Shown here one piece after another: positions 1 to 9,490 of a stretch of 64,000 nucleotides of DNA (positions are counted from its first letter, which is position 1; every line of letters begins with the position of its first letter). The position numbers and the translations under genes were made by a program. The notes under the pieces are model-generated. The model saw nothing but the letters and a program-made list of their open reading frames with translations. It searched no databases and was not told the DNA's origin. Where the stretch lies: positions 62,001-126,000 of the forward strand of contig NZ_JAGGRI010000018.1 in the NCBI RefSeq assembly GCF_018612875.1, read 5' to 3'. The DNA is from Lysobacter sp. ISL-50. GTDB lineage: Bacteria > Pseudomonadota > Gammaproteobacteria > Xanthomonadales > Xanthomonadaceae.

Positions 1-1
1 C

Positions 2-268
2 CCGGCCAACACCTCGCCGATCTGCGGCAATTCGATCTGCCAGGACCGCCGCTTCCTGCACCGCTGCATGCCGCGGCTGGAGAAATACTTCCATTACCGC
101 AACCTGGACGTCAGCACGCTGAAGGAACTCGCGCGCCGCTGGGCGCCGGACGTGCTGGCCGGGCTCAGCAAGGAAAGCAAGCACACCGCGTTGAGCGATG
201 TGATGGATTCGATTGCCGAGCTCAAGCATTACCGCGCGGCGATGGGGAAGCTGGGCGGGGTGGGGTGA
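2..268 (+). CDS. orn: oligoribonuclease, C-terminal part (5' end outside window)
   Basis: This is the last 88 codons of a DEDDh-family 3'-5' exoribonuclease that degrades 2-5 nt RNA fragments to mononucleotides in the cytoplasm. Visible landmarks are [14 protein letters not shown] near the left edge, then [19 protein letters not shown], then the catalytic C-terminal motif [12 protein letters not shown], which holds the active-site His and the last metal-binding Asp of the family. The reading frame is open to the left edge, so the gene is cut by the window and not broken. It ends in TGA and is convergent with the mscS-type gene. Recognition is firm; only the start is missing. Confidence 0.95.
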   Translation, partial: PANTSPICGNSICQDRRFLHRCMPRLEKYFHYRNLDVSTLKELARRWAPDVLAGLSKESKHTALSDVMDSIAELKHYRAAMGKLGGVG

Positions 269-417
269 GCGGATGGGCTTGCGGGCCATGGGCTCGCGCA
301 TCTGCGAAGGCCGGGGCGCAGAGACTTCAAGTCATGTGCCGATCGGTTACGTAAACACCAATAGCGAAAGTCGCTGGATTCGCGCGGCTTTCGTACAAAT
401 CGCCAAGCACTTGCCGC

Positions 418-1371
418 TTAAGCCTTAGGCTTCGCCACCGGCGCCGGCACATCCCCATCGTCCGCCACGGCCTTGGTCAGCAACTCCGCGATCGGTCGCC
501 CATCCGCATCGTGGTGATACACATGCAGATCGCGCTGCGGATACGGGATGTTGAGACCCTTGCCGATCAGCTCGTTGCGGATGCCTTCGACCAGGTCGCT
601 GCGGGTCCGCACCAGATTGGCGGTCTTGACCCAGGCGCGCAGTTCCAGATTCACGCTGCTTTCGGCCAGCGCGGTGACCAGCACCTCCGGCGCCGGATCG
701 GCCAGCACGTTGGCATGCGCCTTGGCCAGAACCAGCAGCGTTTCCTTCGCGGTCTTGAGATCGTCGTCGTAGCCCACGCCGACGGTCAGATCGATCCGGC
801 GCTTGGGATTGGCGGTGAAGTTGATGATGGCCGCGGTGGTGATCAGGCTGTTGGGCAGCACGATCACCCGGTTGTCGATGGTGCGCAGGCGGGTCTGGAA
901 CACCCGGACCTGCTCGACCGTGCCTTCCACGCCCGCGGCCTGCACGGTGTCGCCGGCGCGGAACGGGCGCAGCACGATCAGCATCACGCCCGAGGCGATG
1001 TTGGACAGCGAGTCCTTCAACGCCAGACCGATCGCCAGGCCGGCCGCGCCCAGCACGGCCAGCACCGAGGTCATCGGCACGCCGAGCGCCTGCACGGCCG
1101 CGACCGCCACGATCACCACCATCGCCGCATACGCGATGTTGCGCAGGAAGCCGCGCAAGGTGACTTCCATGTTGGCGCGGGTCATGACCCGCTCCAGCGC
1201 GCGCGACAGCCATTTGGCCAGCCACAGGCCGATCAGCAGGATCGCCAGCGCGCTGAGCAGCTTCAGGCCGGCGGTCTGTCCCCAGACCGTCAGCTTGTCG
1301 ATGTCGAACCCGGCCTCAAGTCCCAGCAGGGACTTGGGCACCACGGCCTGCGCTGCGTCCTGTTTCGCCAT
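418..1371 (-). CDS. MscS-family small-conductance mechanosensitive channel
   Basis: A 317-residue inner-membrane channel that would release solutes on hypo-osmotic shock. Three hydrophobic segments lie at about residues 30-55, 75-98 and 100-135. The last is the Gly/Ala-rich pore helix (SVLAVLGAAGLAIGLALKDS), followed by the beta domain (FRAGDTVQAAGVEGTVEQV) and the MscS alpha/beta C-terminal domain. The length matches the short E. coli MscS type (286 aa) and not the large MscK type. ATG at 1371 lies only 7 bases after the ppsA stop, so it is probably co-transcribed with ppsA. The tail PVAKPKA is lineage-specific. Confidence 0.9.
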   Translation of the reverse strand: MAKQDAAQAVVPKSLLGLEAGFDIDKLTVWGQTAGLKLLSALAILLIGLWLAKWLSRALERVMTRANMEVTLRGFLRNIAYAAMVVIVAVAAVQALGVPMTSVLAVLGAAGLAIGLALKDSLSNIASGVMLIVLRPFRAGDTVQAAGVEGTVEQVRVFQTRLRTIDNRVIVLPNSLITTAAIINFTANPKRRIDLTVGVGYDDDLKTAKETLLVLAKAHANVLADPAPEVLVTALAESSVNLELRAWVKTANLVRTRSDLVEGIRNELIGKGLNIPYPQRDLHVYHHDADGRPIAELLTKAVADDGDVPAPVAKPKA

Positions 1372-1378
1372 GCCGGGT

Positions 1379-3757
1379 TCAGGCCTTGGCCTTCGCCTTG
1401 GCCAAGCGAAGCCAGGTATCGACCACCGTGTCCGGATTCAGCGACACCGACTCGATGCCCTGATCCATCAGCCACTCGGCCAGATCCGGATGATCGCTGG
1501 GCCCCTGGCCGCAGATGCCGACGTACTTGCCCTTGGCACGCGCGGCCGAGATCGCCATCGACAGCAGCTTCTTCACCGCCGGATCGCGTTCGTCGAACAG
1601 CTTGGCGACGATCGCCGAGTCACGGTCCAGACCCAGGGTGAGCTGGGTCAAGTCGTTGGAGCCGATCGAGAAGCCGTCGAAGATTTCCAGGAACTCGTCC
1701 GCCAGCAGCGCGTTCGACGGAACCTCGCACATCATGATGATCTGCAGGCCGTTCTCGCCCTTGCGCAGGCCGTTCTTCTCCAGCACTTCGATCACGCGGC
1801 GGCCTTCGTCCAGCGTGCGCACGAACGGGATCATGATCCAGCAGTTGGTCAGGCCCATTTCCTCGCGCACCTTCAGCACCGCCTGGCATTCCAGGGCGAA
1901 GGCGTCGGAGAACGAGGAATCGACGTAACGGCTGGCGCCGCGGAAGCCGATCATCGGGTTTTCTTCATGCGGCTCGTAGCGCGAGCCGCCGATCAGGTTG
2001 GCGTATTCGTTCGACTTGAAATCCGACAGGCGCACAATCACCGGATGCGGCGCGAACGAGGCGGTGATGGTGGCGATGCCCTCGGCCAGGCGGTCCACGT
2101 AGAACTGCACCGGATCGGCGCCGTAGCCGGCGATCTTCTCGTCGATCTTCTTCTTGGTCGCCGCGTCCTGCGAGGCGTATTCCAGCAGCGCCTTGGGATG
2201 GATGCCGATGTGGCTGGCGATGATCATCTCCAACCGCGCCAGGCCGACGCCGGCGTTGGGCAGCATCGCGAAGTCGAACGCGCGCTCGGGGTTGGCGACG
2301 TTCATCATCACCTTGAGCGGCGCCGGCGGCATCTTGTCCAGATCGGCGACGTGGCGCTCGAAGGGCAGGGCGCCGTCGTAGATGTAGCCGGTGTCGCCTT
2401 CGGCGCAGCTGATGGTGACGACCTGTCCTTCCTTGATCGCATCCAGACCGTTGCCGGTGCCGACGACCGCCGGCACGCCGAGTTCACGCGCGATGATCGC
2501 CGCATGGCAGGTGCGGCCACCGCGGTTGGTGACGATCGCCGCGGCGCGCTTCATCACCGGCTCCCAATCGGGATCGGTCATGTCCGCGACCAACACGTCG
2601 CCGGGTTGCACCCGCGCCATGTCGTCGAGACTGCGCACGACGCGGGCGACGCCGGAGCCGATCTTCTGGCCGATGGCGCGGCCTTCGGCGACTACCGGGC
2701 CGCGCTTTTCGAGCTGGTAGCGCTCGATCTGAGTGGCCTTGCCGCGCGACTTCACCGTTTCCGGGCGCGCCTGGACGATGAACAGCTTGCCGCTGACGCC
2801 GTCCTTCGCCCATTCCACGTCCATCGGACGGCCGTAGTGCTTTTCGATCACCAGGGCCTGCTTGGCAAGCTCATGGACATCGGCATCGTTGATCGAGAAC
2901 TTGGAGCGCAGCTCCGCCGGCGTGTCTTCGGTGCGCACGCGCTCGCCGGCCTTGTCCGAATACACCATGCGCAGCTGCTTGGCGCCGACGCTGCGGCGCA
3001 GGATTGCCGGCTTGCCCTGGGCCAGGGTGGGCTTGTAGACGTAGAACTCGTCCGGGTTGACCGCGCCTTGCACGACCATCTCGCCCAGGCCGTAGCTGGA
3101 GGTGATGAACACCACGTCGCGGAAACCCGATTCGGTGTCCAGGGTGAACAACACGCCGGACGCGCCGACGTCGGAGCGCACCATCAGCTGCACGCCGGCC
3201 GACAGGAACACGTCTTCGTGCTTGAAGCCGTGGTGCACGCGGTAGGCGATGGCGCGATCGTTGTAGAGGCTGGCGAAGACTTCCTTCACCTTGCGCACGA
3301 CATCGTCTTCGCCGGTGACGTTCAGGAAGGTTTCCTGCTGGCCGGCGAAGGACGCGTCGGGCAGGTCTTCGGCGGTGGCCGAGGAGCGCACCGCGACGGC
3401 GACATCGCCGCCGCCGTTCTCGCTGCACAGCTTGCGGTAGGCGGCGCGGATGTCCTGATCCAGGTCCGGCTGCAGCGGGGCTTCGATGACCCAACCACGG
3501 ATCTCGCCGCCGGCCTGGGTCAGCGCCGGAACGTTTTCCACGTCCAGCGTGGCGAGCTTGTCGAAGATGCGCTGATGCAGGTTGTTGTGGGCGATGAAGG
3601 CCTTGAAGGCCTCCGAGGTGGTGGCGTAGCCGCCTGGGACCGACACGCCCAGGTTCGCCAGATTGCCGATCATCTCGCCAAGCGAGGAGTTCTTGCCGCC
3701 TACGCGGGCCAGGTCGTTGAGGCGCAGCGCGTGCAGCCAGAGGATGTTCTCGTTCAA
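1379..3757 (-). CDS. ppsA: phosphoenolpyruvate synthase
   Basis: A 792-residue cytoplasmic enzyme converting pyruvate, ATP and water to PEP, AMP and phosphate, the entry to gluconeogenesis. The order is: N-terminal pyruvate/ATP-binding domain (about 1-340, with [10 protein letters not shown] and [20 protein letters not shown]), central phosphohistidine domain ([20 protein letters not shown], catalytic His418) and PEP-binding TIM barrel ([28 protein letters not shown] near residue 751). Length equals E. coli PpsA. The start is a TTG at 3757: an in-frame stop lies just upstream, GGAG sits about 10 bases before it, and the N-terminus [20 protein letters not shown] fits the family. It is divergent from its regulator ppsR. 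Confidence 0.97.
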   Translation of the reverse strand: MNENILWLHALRLNDLARVGGKNSSLGEMIGNLANLGVSVPGGYATTSEAFKAFIAHNNLHQRIFDKLATLDVENVPALTQAGGEIRGWVIEAPLQPDLDQDIRAAYRKLCSENGGGDVAVAVRSSATAEDLPDASFAGQQETFLNVTGEDDVVRKVKEVFASLYNDRAIAYRVHHGFKHEDVFLSAGVQLMVRSDVGASGVLFTLDTESGFRDVVFITSSYGLGEMVVQGAVNPDEFYVYKPTLAQGKPAILRRSVGAKQLRMVYSDKAGERVRTEDTPAELRSKFSINDADVHELAKQALVIEKHYGRPMDVEWAKDGVSGKLFIVQARPETVKSRGKATQIERYQLEKRGPVVAEGRAIGQKIGSGVARVVRSLDDMARVQPGDVLVADMTDPDWEPVMKRAAAIVTNRGGRTCHAAIIARELGVPAVVGTGNGLDAIKEGQVVTISCAEGDTGYIYDGALPFERHVADLDKMPPAPLKVMMNVANPERAFDFAMLPNAGVGLARLEMIIASHIGIHPKALLEYASQDAATKKKIDEKIAGYGADPVQFYVDRLAEGIATITASFAPHPVIVRLSDFKSNEYANLIGGSRYEPHEENPMIGFRGASRYVDSSFSDAFALECQAVLKVREEMGLTNCWIMIPFVRTLDEGRRVIEVLEKNGLRKGENGLQIIMMCEVPSNALLADEFLEIFDGFSIGSNDLTQLTLGLDRDSAIVAKLFDERDPAVKKLLSMAISAARAKGKYVGICGQGPSDHPDLAEWLMDQGIESVSLNPDTVVDTWLRLAKAKAKA

Positions 3758-3892
3758 GACACACTATCTCCGTGGGGGGCGAGGACGCGTCCGGGCGCGG
3801 CCAAGCGGATATGATCGCCCGGGTGTCGGGTGCATACAAGCTTGATCCGGCGAGGTTTTTCGTATTGGTGCAGCTTTCTGACGAGGTTATCG

Positions 3893-4714
3893 ATGGCAGG
3901 GACCAGACCGGTTTTCTACGTTTCCGACGGCACGGGTATCACCGCCGAGACCATCGGTCATAGCCTGCTGACCCAGTTCACCGAGACCCGTTTCGTGACC
4001 GACCGCCTGCCTTTCGTCGACAGCGTCGAGCGCGCGCAGGAGGCCGCGGCCAAGATCCGCGAGGCCGCGGTCGCCCACGGGGTGCGCCCGGTGGTGATCA
4101 ATTCATGCATGGACGGCGACGTCGGCGCGGCCCTGGCCGAGAGCGGGGCGCTGATGCTGGACGTATTCGCGCCGTTCATCGAGCCTTTGGAGCGCGAACT
4201 GCACGAAACCCGCCAGCGCCGGATCGGCCAGGCCCACGGCATCGCCGATTTCGACACGTATCACCGCCGCATCAACGCGATGAACTTCGCCCTGACCCAC
4301 GACGACGGCCAGAGCGTGGACTACAACGAGGCCGACCTGATCCTGGTGGCGGTGTCGCGGGCCGGCAAGACCCCGACCTGCGTGTACCTGGCCCTGCATT
4401 ACGGCGTGCGCGCGGCCAATTACCCGCTGACCGAGGAAGACCTGGAGCACGACCGCCTGCCGCCGCGGCTGCGGCCTTACCGCAGCAAGCTGTTCGGCCT
4501 GACCATCGACCCGGTCCGGCTGCAGCAGATCCGCCAGGAACGCCGGCCGAACTCGCGCTACGCCCAGTTCGACACCTGCAAGCGCGAGGTCGCCGCGGCC
4601 GAGATGATGTTCCGCGCCGAACGCATCCCGACCTTGAGCACCACTCACACCTCGATCGAGGAAATCGCCAGCAAAGTGCTGACGACGCTGGGGATTCATC
4701 GGGAAATGTTCTGA
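3893..4714 (+). CDS. ppsR: PEP synthase regulatory protein (bifunctional kinase/pyrophosphorylase, DUF299)
   Basis: A 273-residue protein that in the known family inactivates PEP synthase by ADP-dependent phosphorylation of a Thr beside its catalytic His, and reactivates it by phosphorolysis. Evidence is the N-terminal [20 protein letters not shown], the P-loop-like [14 protein letters not shown] and the conserved [12 protein letters not shown]. The frame is open upstream to 3830, but the ATG at 3893 gives the conserved N-terminus and follows a GAGG stretch; the 21 extra residues look non-coding. The divergent position to ppsA (135 bp apart) supports the function. Confidence 0.95.
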   Translation: MAGTRPVFYVSDGTGITAETIGHSLLTQFTETRFVTDRLPFVDSVERAQEAAAKIREAAVAHGVRPVVINSCMDGDVGAALAESGALMLDVFAPFIEPLERELHETRQRRIGQAHGIADFDTYHRRINAMNFALTHDDGQSVDYNEADLILVAVSRAGKTPTCVYLALHYGVRAANYPLTEEDLEHDRLPPRLRPYRSKLFGLTIDPVRLQQIRQERRPNSRYAQFDTCKREVAAAEMMFRAERIPTLSTTHTSIEEIASKVLTTLGIHREMF

Positions 4715-5102
4715 GGCGCGCGCGGGCAGGGCGGTCCGCTGCGGCCGCCGTCGCTTGTCTGCGTCGCCGCGGATGCGCTCGCCGGGCTTGATTTCAGGGT
4801 GTTTTCGGCTGCTCACGCGGCCCGCGGTCGTGAATCACGACGGCCGGGCCGCGCCCGCAAGAACGGCGATGAACCGCGTCGGGCCCGGACGCGCACGCAA
4901 CAACGCCGACCGCGGCGGACAGCGGTCATCGAAGAAGCGTAGTAGGGAAGGCCGATCCGGCGCGTGGAAGGCTGAATGGCGGCTGGCGCCTCAAGCTCGA
5001 AAGCGGCTTCGAAGACCATCGCGAAAGAGCCTATAAATTAAGGGTTTTTCGTCATTCCGTCAATCCTGCCGCGAACGCTCGCACAAGAGTAGGATCGCCT
5101 GC
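4715..5102. other. intergenic region with imperfect hairpin and possible promoter
   Basis: 388 bases without a supported gene. An imperfect GC-rich inverted repeat lies at 4817-4852 (arms around GCGGCCCG...CGGGCCGC, loop AAT). It is not followed by a T-run, so it may be a structured ppsR 3' end. A sigma70-like pair TTCGAA (5008-5013) and TATAAA (5032-5037) with an 18-base gap precedes the DUF1249 gene. Short reading frames here show no recognisable protein. Confidence 0.35.
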
Positions 5103-5663
5103 ATGACTCAATCCGCCTCCCGCTTCGCGCGCATCCCCAAACTCAGCCGCTTCGGCTGGTTGATGGGCCTGTACGCGGAGAATCACGATCGTCTGACCCG
5201 CATGTTCGCGCCGGCCGAACTCGCGCGCGGCACCTATCTGTCCGCTATCGGCGACGGCCTGGATCTGCGCCTGGACGTGATCGAGCAACATCGCTACACC
5301 ACCGAAATGCGCTTGACGTATGCGCTGCTGGACCCGCTGACCGGCGAGCCCGATCCGTCCGCGTATCTGCGCCTGTATCACGACGCGCATCAGGTCGAAG
5401 CCACGCACTGCTACATCGGCCGGCGCTGGCAGGACGTGATCGGCATGTACCCGCCGCCGGCCGAAGTCATCGGCCATCGCATGCGGATGAATACTTTTTT
5501 AGGAAAGTGGCTCGAGTATCTAGCGGAACGTGGTCATTGCATGGCAACATTGCGCCCCGTCGAGCACGACCCGGCGTCACCCGATCCACACGGACCTGGT
5601 TTCGCCGGAACGGCAAAAAAAGTTGGCGATGACCGCTTGACGACATCGCTGAACAGCCGCTAA
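5103..5663 (+). CDS. DUF1249 domain-containing protein (YqiB-like)
   Basis: A 186-residue protein whose first ~140 residues match the DUF1249 family (E. coli YqiB): the GLYAENHDRLTRMF start, then YTTEMRLTYAL and AYLRLYHDAHQVEA. The biochemical function of the family is not known to me; it is cytoplasmic with no signal or membrane segment. The last ~45 residues after WLEYLAERGHC are low-complexity and atypical, reaching almost to the tRNA promoter region. ATG at 5103 is the only credible start. Confidence 0.85.
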   Translation: MTQSASRFARIPKLSRFGWLMGLYAENHDRLTRMFAPAELARGTYLSAIGDGLDLRLDVIEQHRYTTEMRLTYALLDPLTGEPDPSAYLRLYHDAHQVEATHCYIGRRWQDVIGMYPPPAEVIGHRMRMNTFLGKWLEYLAERGHCMATLRPVEHDPASPDPHGPGFAGTAKKVGDDRLTTSLNSR

Positions 5664-5685
5664 GATGTTCGTCTTTCCAGCACGT

Positions 5686-5761
<76 letters not shown>

Positions 5762-5815
5762 CTCTTCGAAATTGAAAGGGTTTTCGACGAGTTAGCTGCA
5801 AGAACAATCAGTTTT

Positions 5816-5891
5816 GTCCCCATCGTCTAGAGGCCTAGGACATTACCCTTTCACGGTAGCGACCGGGGTTCGAATCCCCGTGGGGACGCCA
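5816..5891 (+). tRNA. tRNA-Glu (anticodon TTC)
   Basis: 76 nt with encoded CCA. Acceptor GTCCCCA pairs with TGGGGAC, and the anticodon loop CTTTCAC gives TTC. The T-arm is CCGGGG-TTCGAAT-CCCCG. A strong hairpin follows four bases later. The last gene of the Ala-Glu tRNA pair. Confidence 0.98.
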
Positions 5892-5894
5892 AAA

Positions 5895-5930
5895 AACGCA
5901 GAAGGCCGCCGAAAGGCGGCCTTCTGCGTT
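5895..5930 (+). terminator. strong hairpin terminator after the tRNA pair
   Basis: Perfect 16-bp stem AACGCAGAAGGCCGCC / GGCGGCCTTCTGCGTT closed by a GAAA tetraloop, starting four bases after tRNA-Glu. There is an A-run on the left and only TT on the right, so it may work in both directions. Confidence 0.8.
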
Positions 5931-6183
5931 CCTGTGTCCGCGACATGGTCAACGCAGTGCTGCGTCATGTGTGCGATGCCGAAAGCGCGTCGACAGATAC
6001 TTCGCTATGCGCTGCGTCGTCGGTTGAGTTATTTCTTCGCGATGATGCGCGACGACGATCGATCGCGATCACGAAGCTTCGCGGAACCCGCGAAGCCTTA
6101 AGCACGCAGGCCAAGAACTGTCGATGCAGGCGATGATCGAATCGCGATAACGCATCGCGTCGATCCGCGACGAACCAAACACG

Positions 6184-6213
6184 ACGCGCAACGGCGCAGT
6201 GGCCGTTGCGCGT
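6184..6213 (-). terminator. hairpin terminator downstream of the secreted-protein gene
   Basis: Perfect 12-bp stem ACGCGCAACGGC / GCCGTTGCGCGT with a 6-base loop, 14 bases beyond the stop codon at 6227 on the minus strand. The minus-strand flank reads CGTGTTTGG, a short T tract. A second perfect 9-bp stem lies at 6076-6096. Confidence 0.5.
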
Positions 6214-6226
6214 TCGGGCCGGCGGC

Positions 6227-6991
6227 TCAGTCGGCCGACGGCGGCGTTTCCAGCATACCGTCGGTGACGGACTGGAGGATCTGGTCGGCGCCGCTGGTGA
6301 GCCAGGGCTTGCCCGGGAAGCCGTACAGCGACATGGTGCCGCTGATGGTGCGGGTGTTGCCGCCGGCGCTGGCGAATGCCTTCTGGTAACCGGTGAAGAC
6401 TTCGAGCGCGACCTTGGTCTTGATCGACTTGGGCGCGCCCTTGCTTTCCAGGCGCTGCTGCAGGCCGCCATCGATCGCCGGCACGCGGCATTCGTAGGTC
6501 ACTTCCGCGATTTGCTGGCCCTGGATGTATTCGTTCGGATGGGTCTTGCTCGACAGCGCGCGGCAGTCGGAACCCGAGGCGGCCGCGCTCTGCGCCAGCA
6601 TCGCCGAAACCAGCACCGGCTTGGCTTTTTTCGCGGAGACCTTCGGCATTTCGGCGAGCAGGCCGTCGGCGAACTGGCTGTATTGGGTCTGGAACGACTG
6701 TTGCGACTGCTCCAGGGTGGCGATGTCGAACTGATCCTCGCCGGAGAATTCCGGACGCACGTAGTCGTTGAGGCGCTTGGCCGTGTCGACATCGTTCTTG
6801 AGCATGACCTGGATGTACATGTCGGCGACTTGTTCCGGCTTGAGCCCGGCGCCGGGGATCTTCGCGGCTTTCTTCGCCTTGGCCTTGGCCGATTTGGCGC
6901 TCTTGCCGGCGGGAGCGGCGAGCGACGGCGGCGCGACCGCGCAGATCAACAGTGCGGCCAGGGCGGTGTTCAAGATCCTGTTGGGAGACAT
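6227..6991 (-). CDS. secreted protein of unknown function
   Basis: 254 residues with a clear signal peptide (MSPNRILNTALAALLICAVA, cleavage after SLAA) followed by a Lys/Ala-rich linker (residues 28-46) and a mixed globular domain. Two Cys (DCRALSS, TYECRVP) could form a periplasmic disulfide. I recognise no family. ATG at 6991 has AGGAAGC upstream. The frame also extends to an ATG at 7156 with its own AAAGGA, 34 bases after the STM4011-type gene, which would add 55 Pro/Ala-rich residues before the signal peptide. I prefer 6991 because it places the signal peptide at the N-terminus. It may be the last gene of the STM4015-4011 operon. Confidence 0.7.
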   Translation of the reverse strand: MSPNRILNTALAALLICAVAPPSLAAPAGKSAKSAKAKAKKAAKIPGAGLKPEQVADMYIQVMLKNDVDTAKRLNDYVRPEFSGEDQFDIATLEQSQQSFQTQYSQFADGLLAEMPKVSAKKAKPVLVSAMLAQSAAASGSDCRALSSKTHPNEYIQGQQIAEVTYECRVPAIDGGLQQRLESKGAPKSIKTKVALEVFTGYQKAFASAGGNTRTISGTMSLYGFPGKPWLTSGADQILQSVTDGMLETPPSAD

Positions 6992-7190
6992 CGTGCTTCC
7001 TTTGCGGTGGGGGTTGGAGATGCCGGCGCGCGGCATGGCCCGGGTCGTGGCGAACGGGTCCGGCGCCGGCTCTGCGGCCGGCGATGCCGGGCAAGGGCCA
7101 TGGACAGACGAAGCCCGGGCGGCGTTCGCCGGGCCGGGGAAAAGTGGTTTGAACATACTGCGGTCCTTTGCGGGAAGCGGTGGCGAGCGC

Positions 7191-8090
7191 CTAGGGCGCC
7201 GCCTCGAGCGGCGCGGGGGCCGGGCCCGGCGCAGAGGACAAGACGAACGAGGGCACCCGTTCCAGTACGCCGCCGGCGTAATCGCGTTGAAACGGCAGGT
7301 CCTTGCGGTGGGCGTAGCCGATGTAGCAGTCGCAGCGCGCGTTGGGGCAGGCGCGCTGGCGCAGCCGCGCGGCGAAGCTGCCGTCGTAGAGATTGCCCAG
7401 CGGCTCGGCGACGAAATGGCAGCGGCGCACGTTGCCATCGCCGTCCACCGAGACCACGTTTTCGCCGGTCAGGCACGGCGCGCCAAGGCTGGGCGAGGGC
7501 TCTAGGTTGTAGCGGAAATGCGGGTCGATGGCCTGCAGCCGGGCGATTTGGGCATCGTCGTAGTAACCCGGCGGGCGTTCGTCGTAGGCGTTGAGCCACA
7601 GCGGCGTGGCCGCGGGCAGTTCCTGGCGCAGGGCCTCGATTTCATCCAGGTGTTCGCGCATCGCGACCATGCCGACGCTGTGGCGCACGCCGCGCCGGCT
7701 CAGTTCGCGGCAACGCGCCACGAACGCCGCGCGGCTGACCTGACTGGGGTGATACGTGCACCACAGCGCGAGCTTGTCCAGGTCGGCCTGATCGAGCCAG
7801 CGCATGCCCACGCACAGGTTGGTCTGGATCGCGACCCGGCGCAGCCGCGGCAACTGGCTCAAACGCACCAGCGCGTCGCGATAGTGGCGGCGCACCAGAC
7901 CTTCGCCCCAGGGCGTGAACAGGATCGACAACTGCATCGGCTGCTGTCCGGCCCATTCGACGAAGCGCGACAGATCCTCCGCGTCGCGGCGCAAGGCGGC
8001 GCGGGTGTCGTAGGTCTTCGCGAACGGGCAATAGCCGCAGTCGTAGTTGCAACTGCTCAGGCGGCCGCGATAGAGCAGCGACAGATGCAT
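7191..8090 (-). CDS. STM4011-family radical SAM protein
   Basis: 299 residues. The radical SAM iron-sulfur motif CX3CX2C is at Cys14, Cys18 and Cys21 (SCNYDCGYCPF). The C-terminal third has a second cysteine set (APCLTGEN, RRCHF, then ACPNARCDCYIGY) arranged like a twitch/SPASM auxiliary cluster domain, the type seen in peptide- and protein-modifying enzymes. The substrate is unknown. It starts 17 bases after the STM4012-type stop; ATG at 8090 puts the SAM motif at the expected distance. It ends in a Pro/Ala-rich tail. Family assignment is firm by motif and by neighbours; the reaction is not known. Confidence 0.88.
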   Translation of the reverse strand: MHLSLLYRGRLSSCNYDCGYCPFAKTYDTRAALRRDAEDLSRFVEWAGQQPMQLSILFTPWGEGLVRRHYRDALVRLSQLPRLRRVAIQTNLCVGMRWLDQADLDKLALWCTYHPSQVSRAAFVARCRELSRRGVRHSVGMVAMREHLDEIEALRQELPAATPLWLNAYDERPPGYYDDAQIARLQAIDPHFRYNLEPSPSLGAPCLTGENVVSVDGDGNVRRCHFVAEPLGNLYDGSFAARLRQRACPNARCDCYIGYAHRKDLPFQRDYAGGVLERVPSFVLSSAPGPAPAPLEAAP

Positions 8091-8107
8091 GTCAGCCGCG
8101 AGCACGC

Positions 8108-9490
8108 TCAGCCCAACCTGTAGTCGTGCATGCGCTCGGCGATCTGCGCCGAGGTCAGCCACGGGCCGATGGTGTCGGCGCGGGCGAGGCCGGCCAGGGT
8201 CAGTTCGATCAGGTTCTCGTCGGCCACGGCCAGGCCGAGTTCGAACAATTCGCGCAGTTGCGGCAGATCGTCCAGGCAATCGGCGCCGAAATGGCGGCGA
8301 TAGTCGGCGCGATCCAGGCCCGGGCGGATCAGCAGCGACTGGATCGCGTGCCGGCGGCGGCGATCGTCGGCGCTCAGGCGGATGCCGTAGTCGGCGCTGG
8401 CGAAGGAGGCTTCGTCGCGGGCGAGGTAGTGATCGAGTATCTCCGCGACGCTGCGCCGGGCCACGCCGTATTCGCTGGAGTAGTGCAGGGCCGAAGTGTA
8501 GGAACGCGCGCCGCAGCCGATGCCGACCATGCCGTCGCTCTGGCAGCAGTACACCGGCCCGCTCAGGTCGGGCGCGTGCGGCGCGCGGAACATGCGCATC
8601 GACACTTGGCTGTAACCGGCCGCGAGCAGGCGTTCGCGGCCGGCTTCGTACAGAGCCAGGCGATCGTCCACCGGTTCGGGCTGCAAGGCGAAACCGGCGC
8701 GCGTGCCGTGCTTGGCCTCGATCCGGCCCAGGCCGGTCAACGGGCGCACGTACAAGGGATACAGATAGAGTTCTTCCGGCGCGTGCGCCAGCGCGCTGTC
8801 GATGGACGCGAGGAAACTCTCGCGGGTCTGACCGGCGATGCCATAGATCAGGTCGAGGTTCATGGTGGCGATGCCGGCTTCGCGGATCGCGACGATCGCC
8901 TGTTCGACCACCGCGCGCTGTTGCGGCCGCACCAGCGTGCGCACTTCGGCATCGCTGAAACTCTGGATACCCATGCTGACGCGATCGATGCCGCGCTCGC
9001 GGCACAGGCGCAGTTTTTCGATATCGACGGTTTCCGGCGACACCTCGATGCCGGCGGGCACGGCCTGCAGGTCGATCGCGGCATGGCGCTCGACCAGATC
9101 GAACACGCGCCGCAATTGCCCGGCGTCGAGATAGGTCGGCGTGCCGCCGCCGAGAGCGAAGCGCACGAAGCGATGCTCGCCCAGCGCCGCCGCGGTGGCG
9201 CGCAACTGGCGTTCCATCTGCTGCAGATAGGCCGCGACCTTGGCCGGTTCCGGCCGCGCCAGCGCGAACAGATTGCAAAAGCCGCAGCGGTAGGAACAAA
9301 ACGGGATGTGCAGGTACAGGAACAAGGCGTCGCGGGGTTCGTCCGCCCACAACTGCGCCAGCGACTGCGCCGGCTGCAGCGGCCGGTACGCGGTCTTGTG
9401 CGGATAGGAATACGAGTACGCCTGATACGGCGGCAGGCGCAGCAGATCGGCGAGACGGTGCGGCGCGGCGGGTTGGGCGATGGCGTTCAT
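8108..9490 (-). CDS. STM4012-family radical SAM protein (HemN/HemW-like)
   Basis: 460 residues. The motif HIPFCSYRCGFCNLF carries CX3CX2C at Cys65, Cys69 and Cys72, as in coproporphyrinogen dehydrogenase-like radical SAM enzymes. The barrel continues with RFALGGGTPTYL (SAM-binding GGTP), SPETVDIEKL, RVSMGIQSF and LDLIYGIAGQT, all HemN/HemW landmarks. A HemN-type C-terminal region follows (about 370-460). It is not the housekeeping HemN: it lies in the STM4011-4015 cluster and has an extended N-terminus with YQAYSYSYPHKTAYR. Its ATG (9490) overlaps the upstream stop as ATGA, so translation is coupled. Confidence 0.9.
   Translation of the reverse strand: MNAIAQPAAPHRLADLLRLPPYQAYSYSYPHKTAYRPLQPAQSLAQLWADEPRDALFLYLHIPFCSYRCGFCNLFALARPEPAKVAAYLQQMERQLRATAAALGEHRFVRFALGGGTPTYLDAGQLRRVFDLVERHAAIDLQAVPAGIEVSPETVDIEKLRLCRERGIDRVSMGIQSFSDAEVRTLVRPQQRAVVEQAIVAIREAGIATMNLDLIYGIAGQTRESFLASIDSALAHAPEELYLYPLYVRPLTGLGRIEAKHGTRAGFALQPEPVDDRLALYEAGRERLLAAGYSQVSMRMFRAPHAPDLSGPVYCCQSDGMVGIGCGARSYTSALHYSSEYGVARRSVAEILDHYLARDEASFASADYGIRLSADDRRRRHAIQSLLIRPGLDRADYRRHFGADCLDDLPQLRELFELGLAVADENLIELTLAGLARADTIGPWLTSAQIAERMHDYRLG

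Noticed and set aside
803-3814. 1003-codon open frame on the plus strand opposite ppsA
   Set aside because: It is antisense to a fully conserved enzyme; its product is Arg/His/Ala-rich without any domain, as expected for antisense frames in GC-rich DNA.
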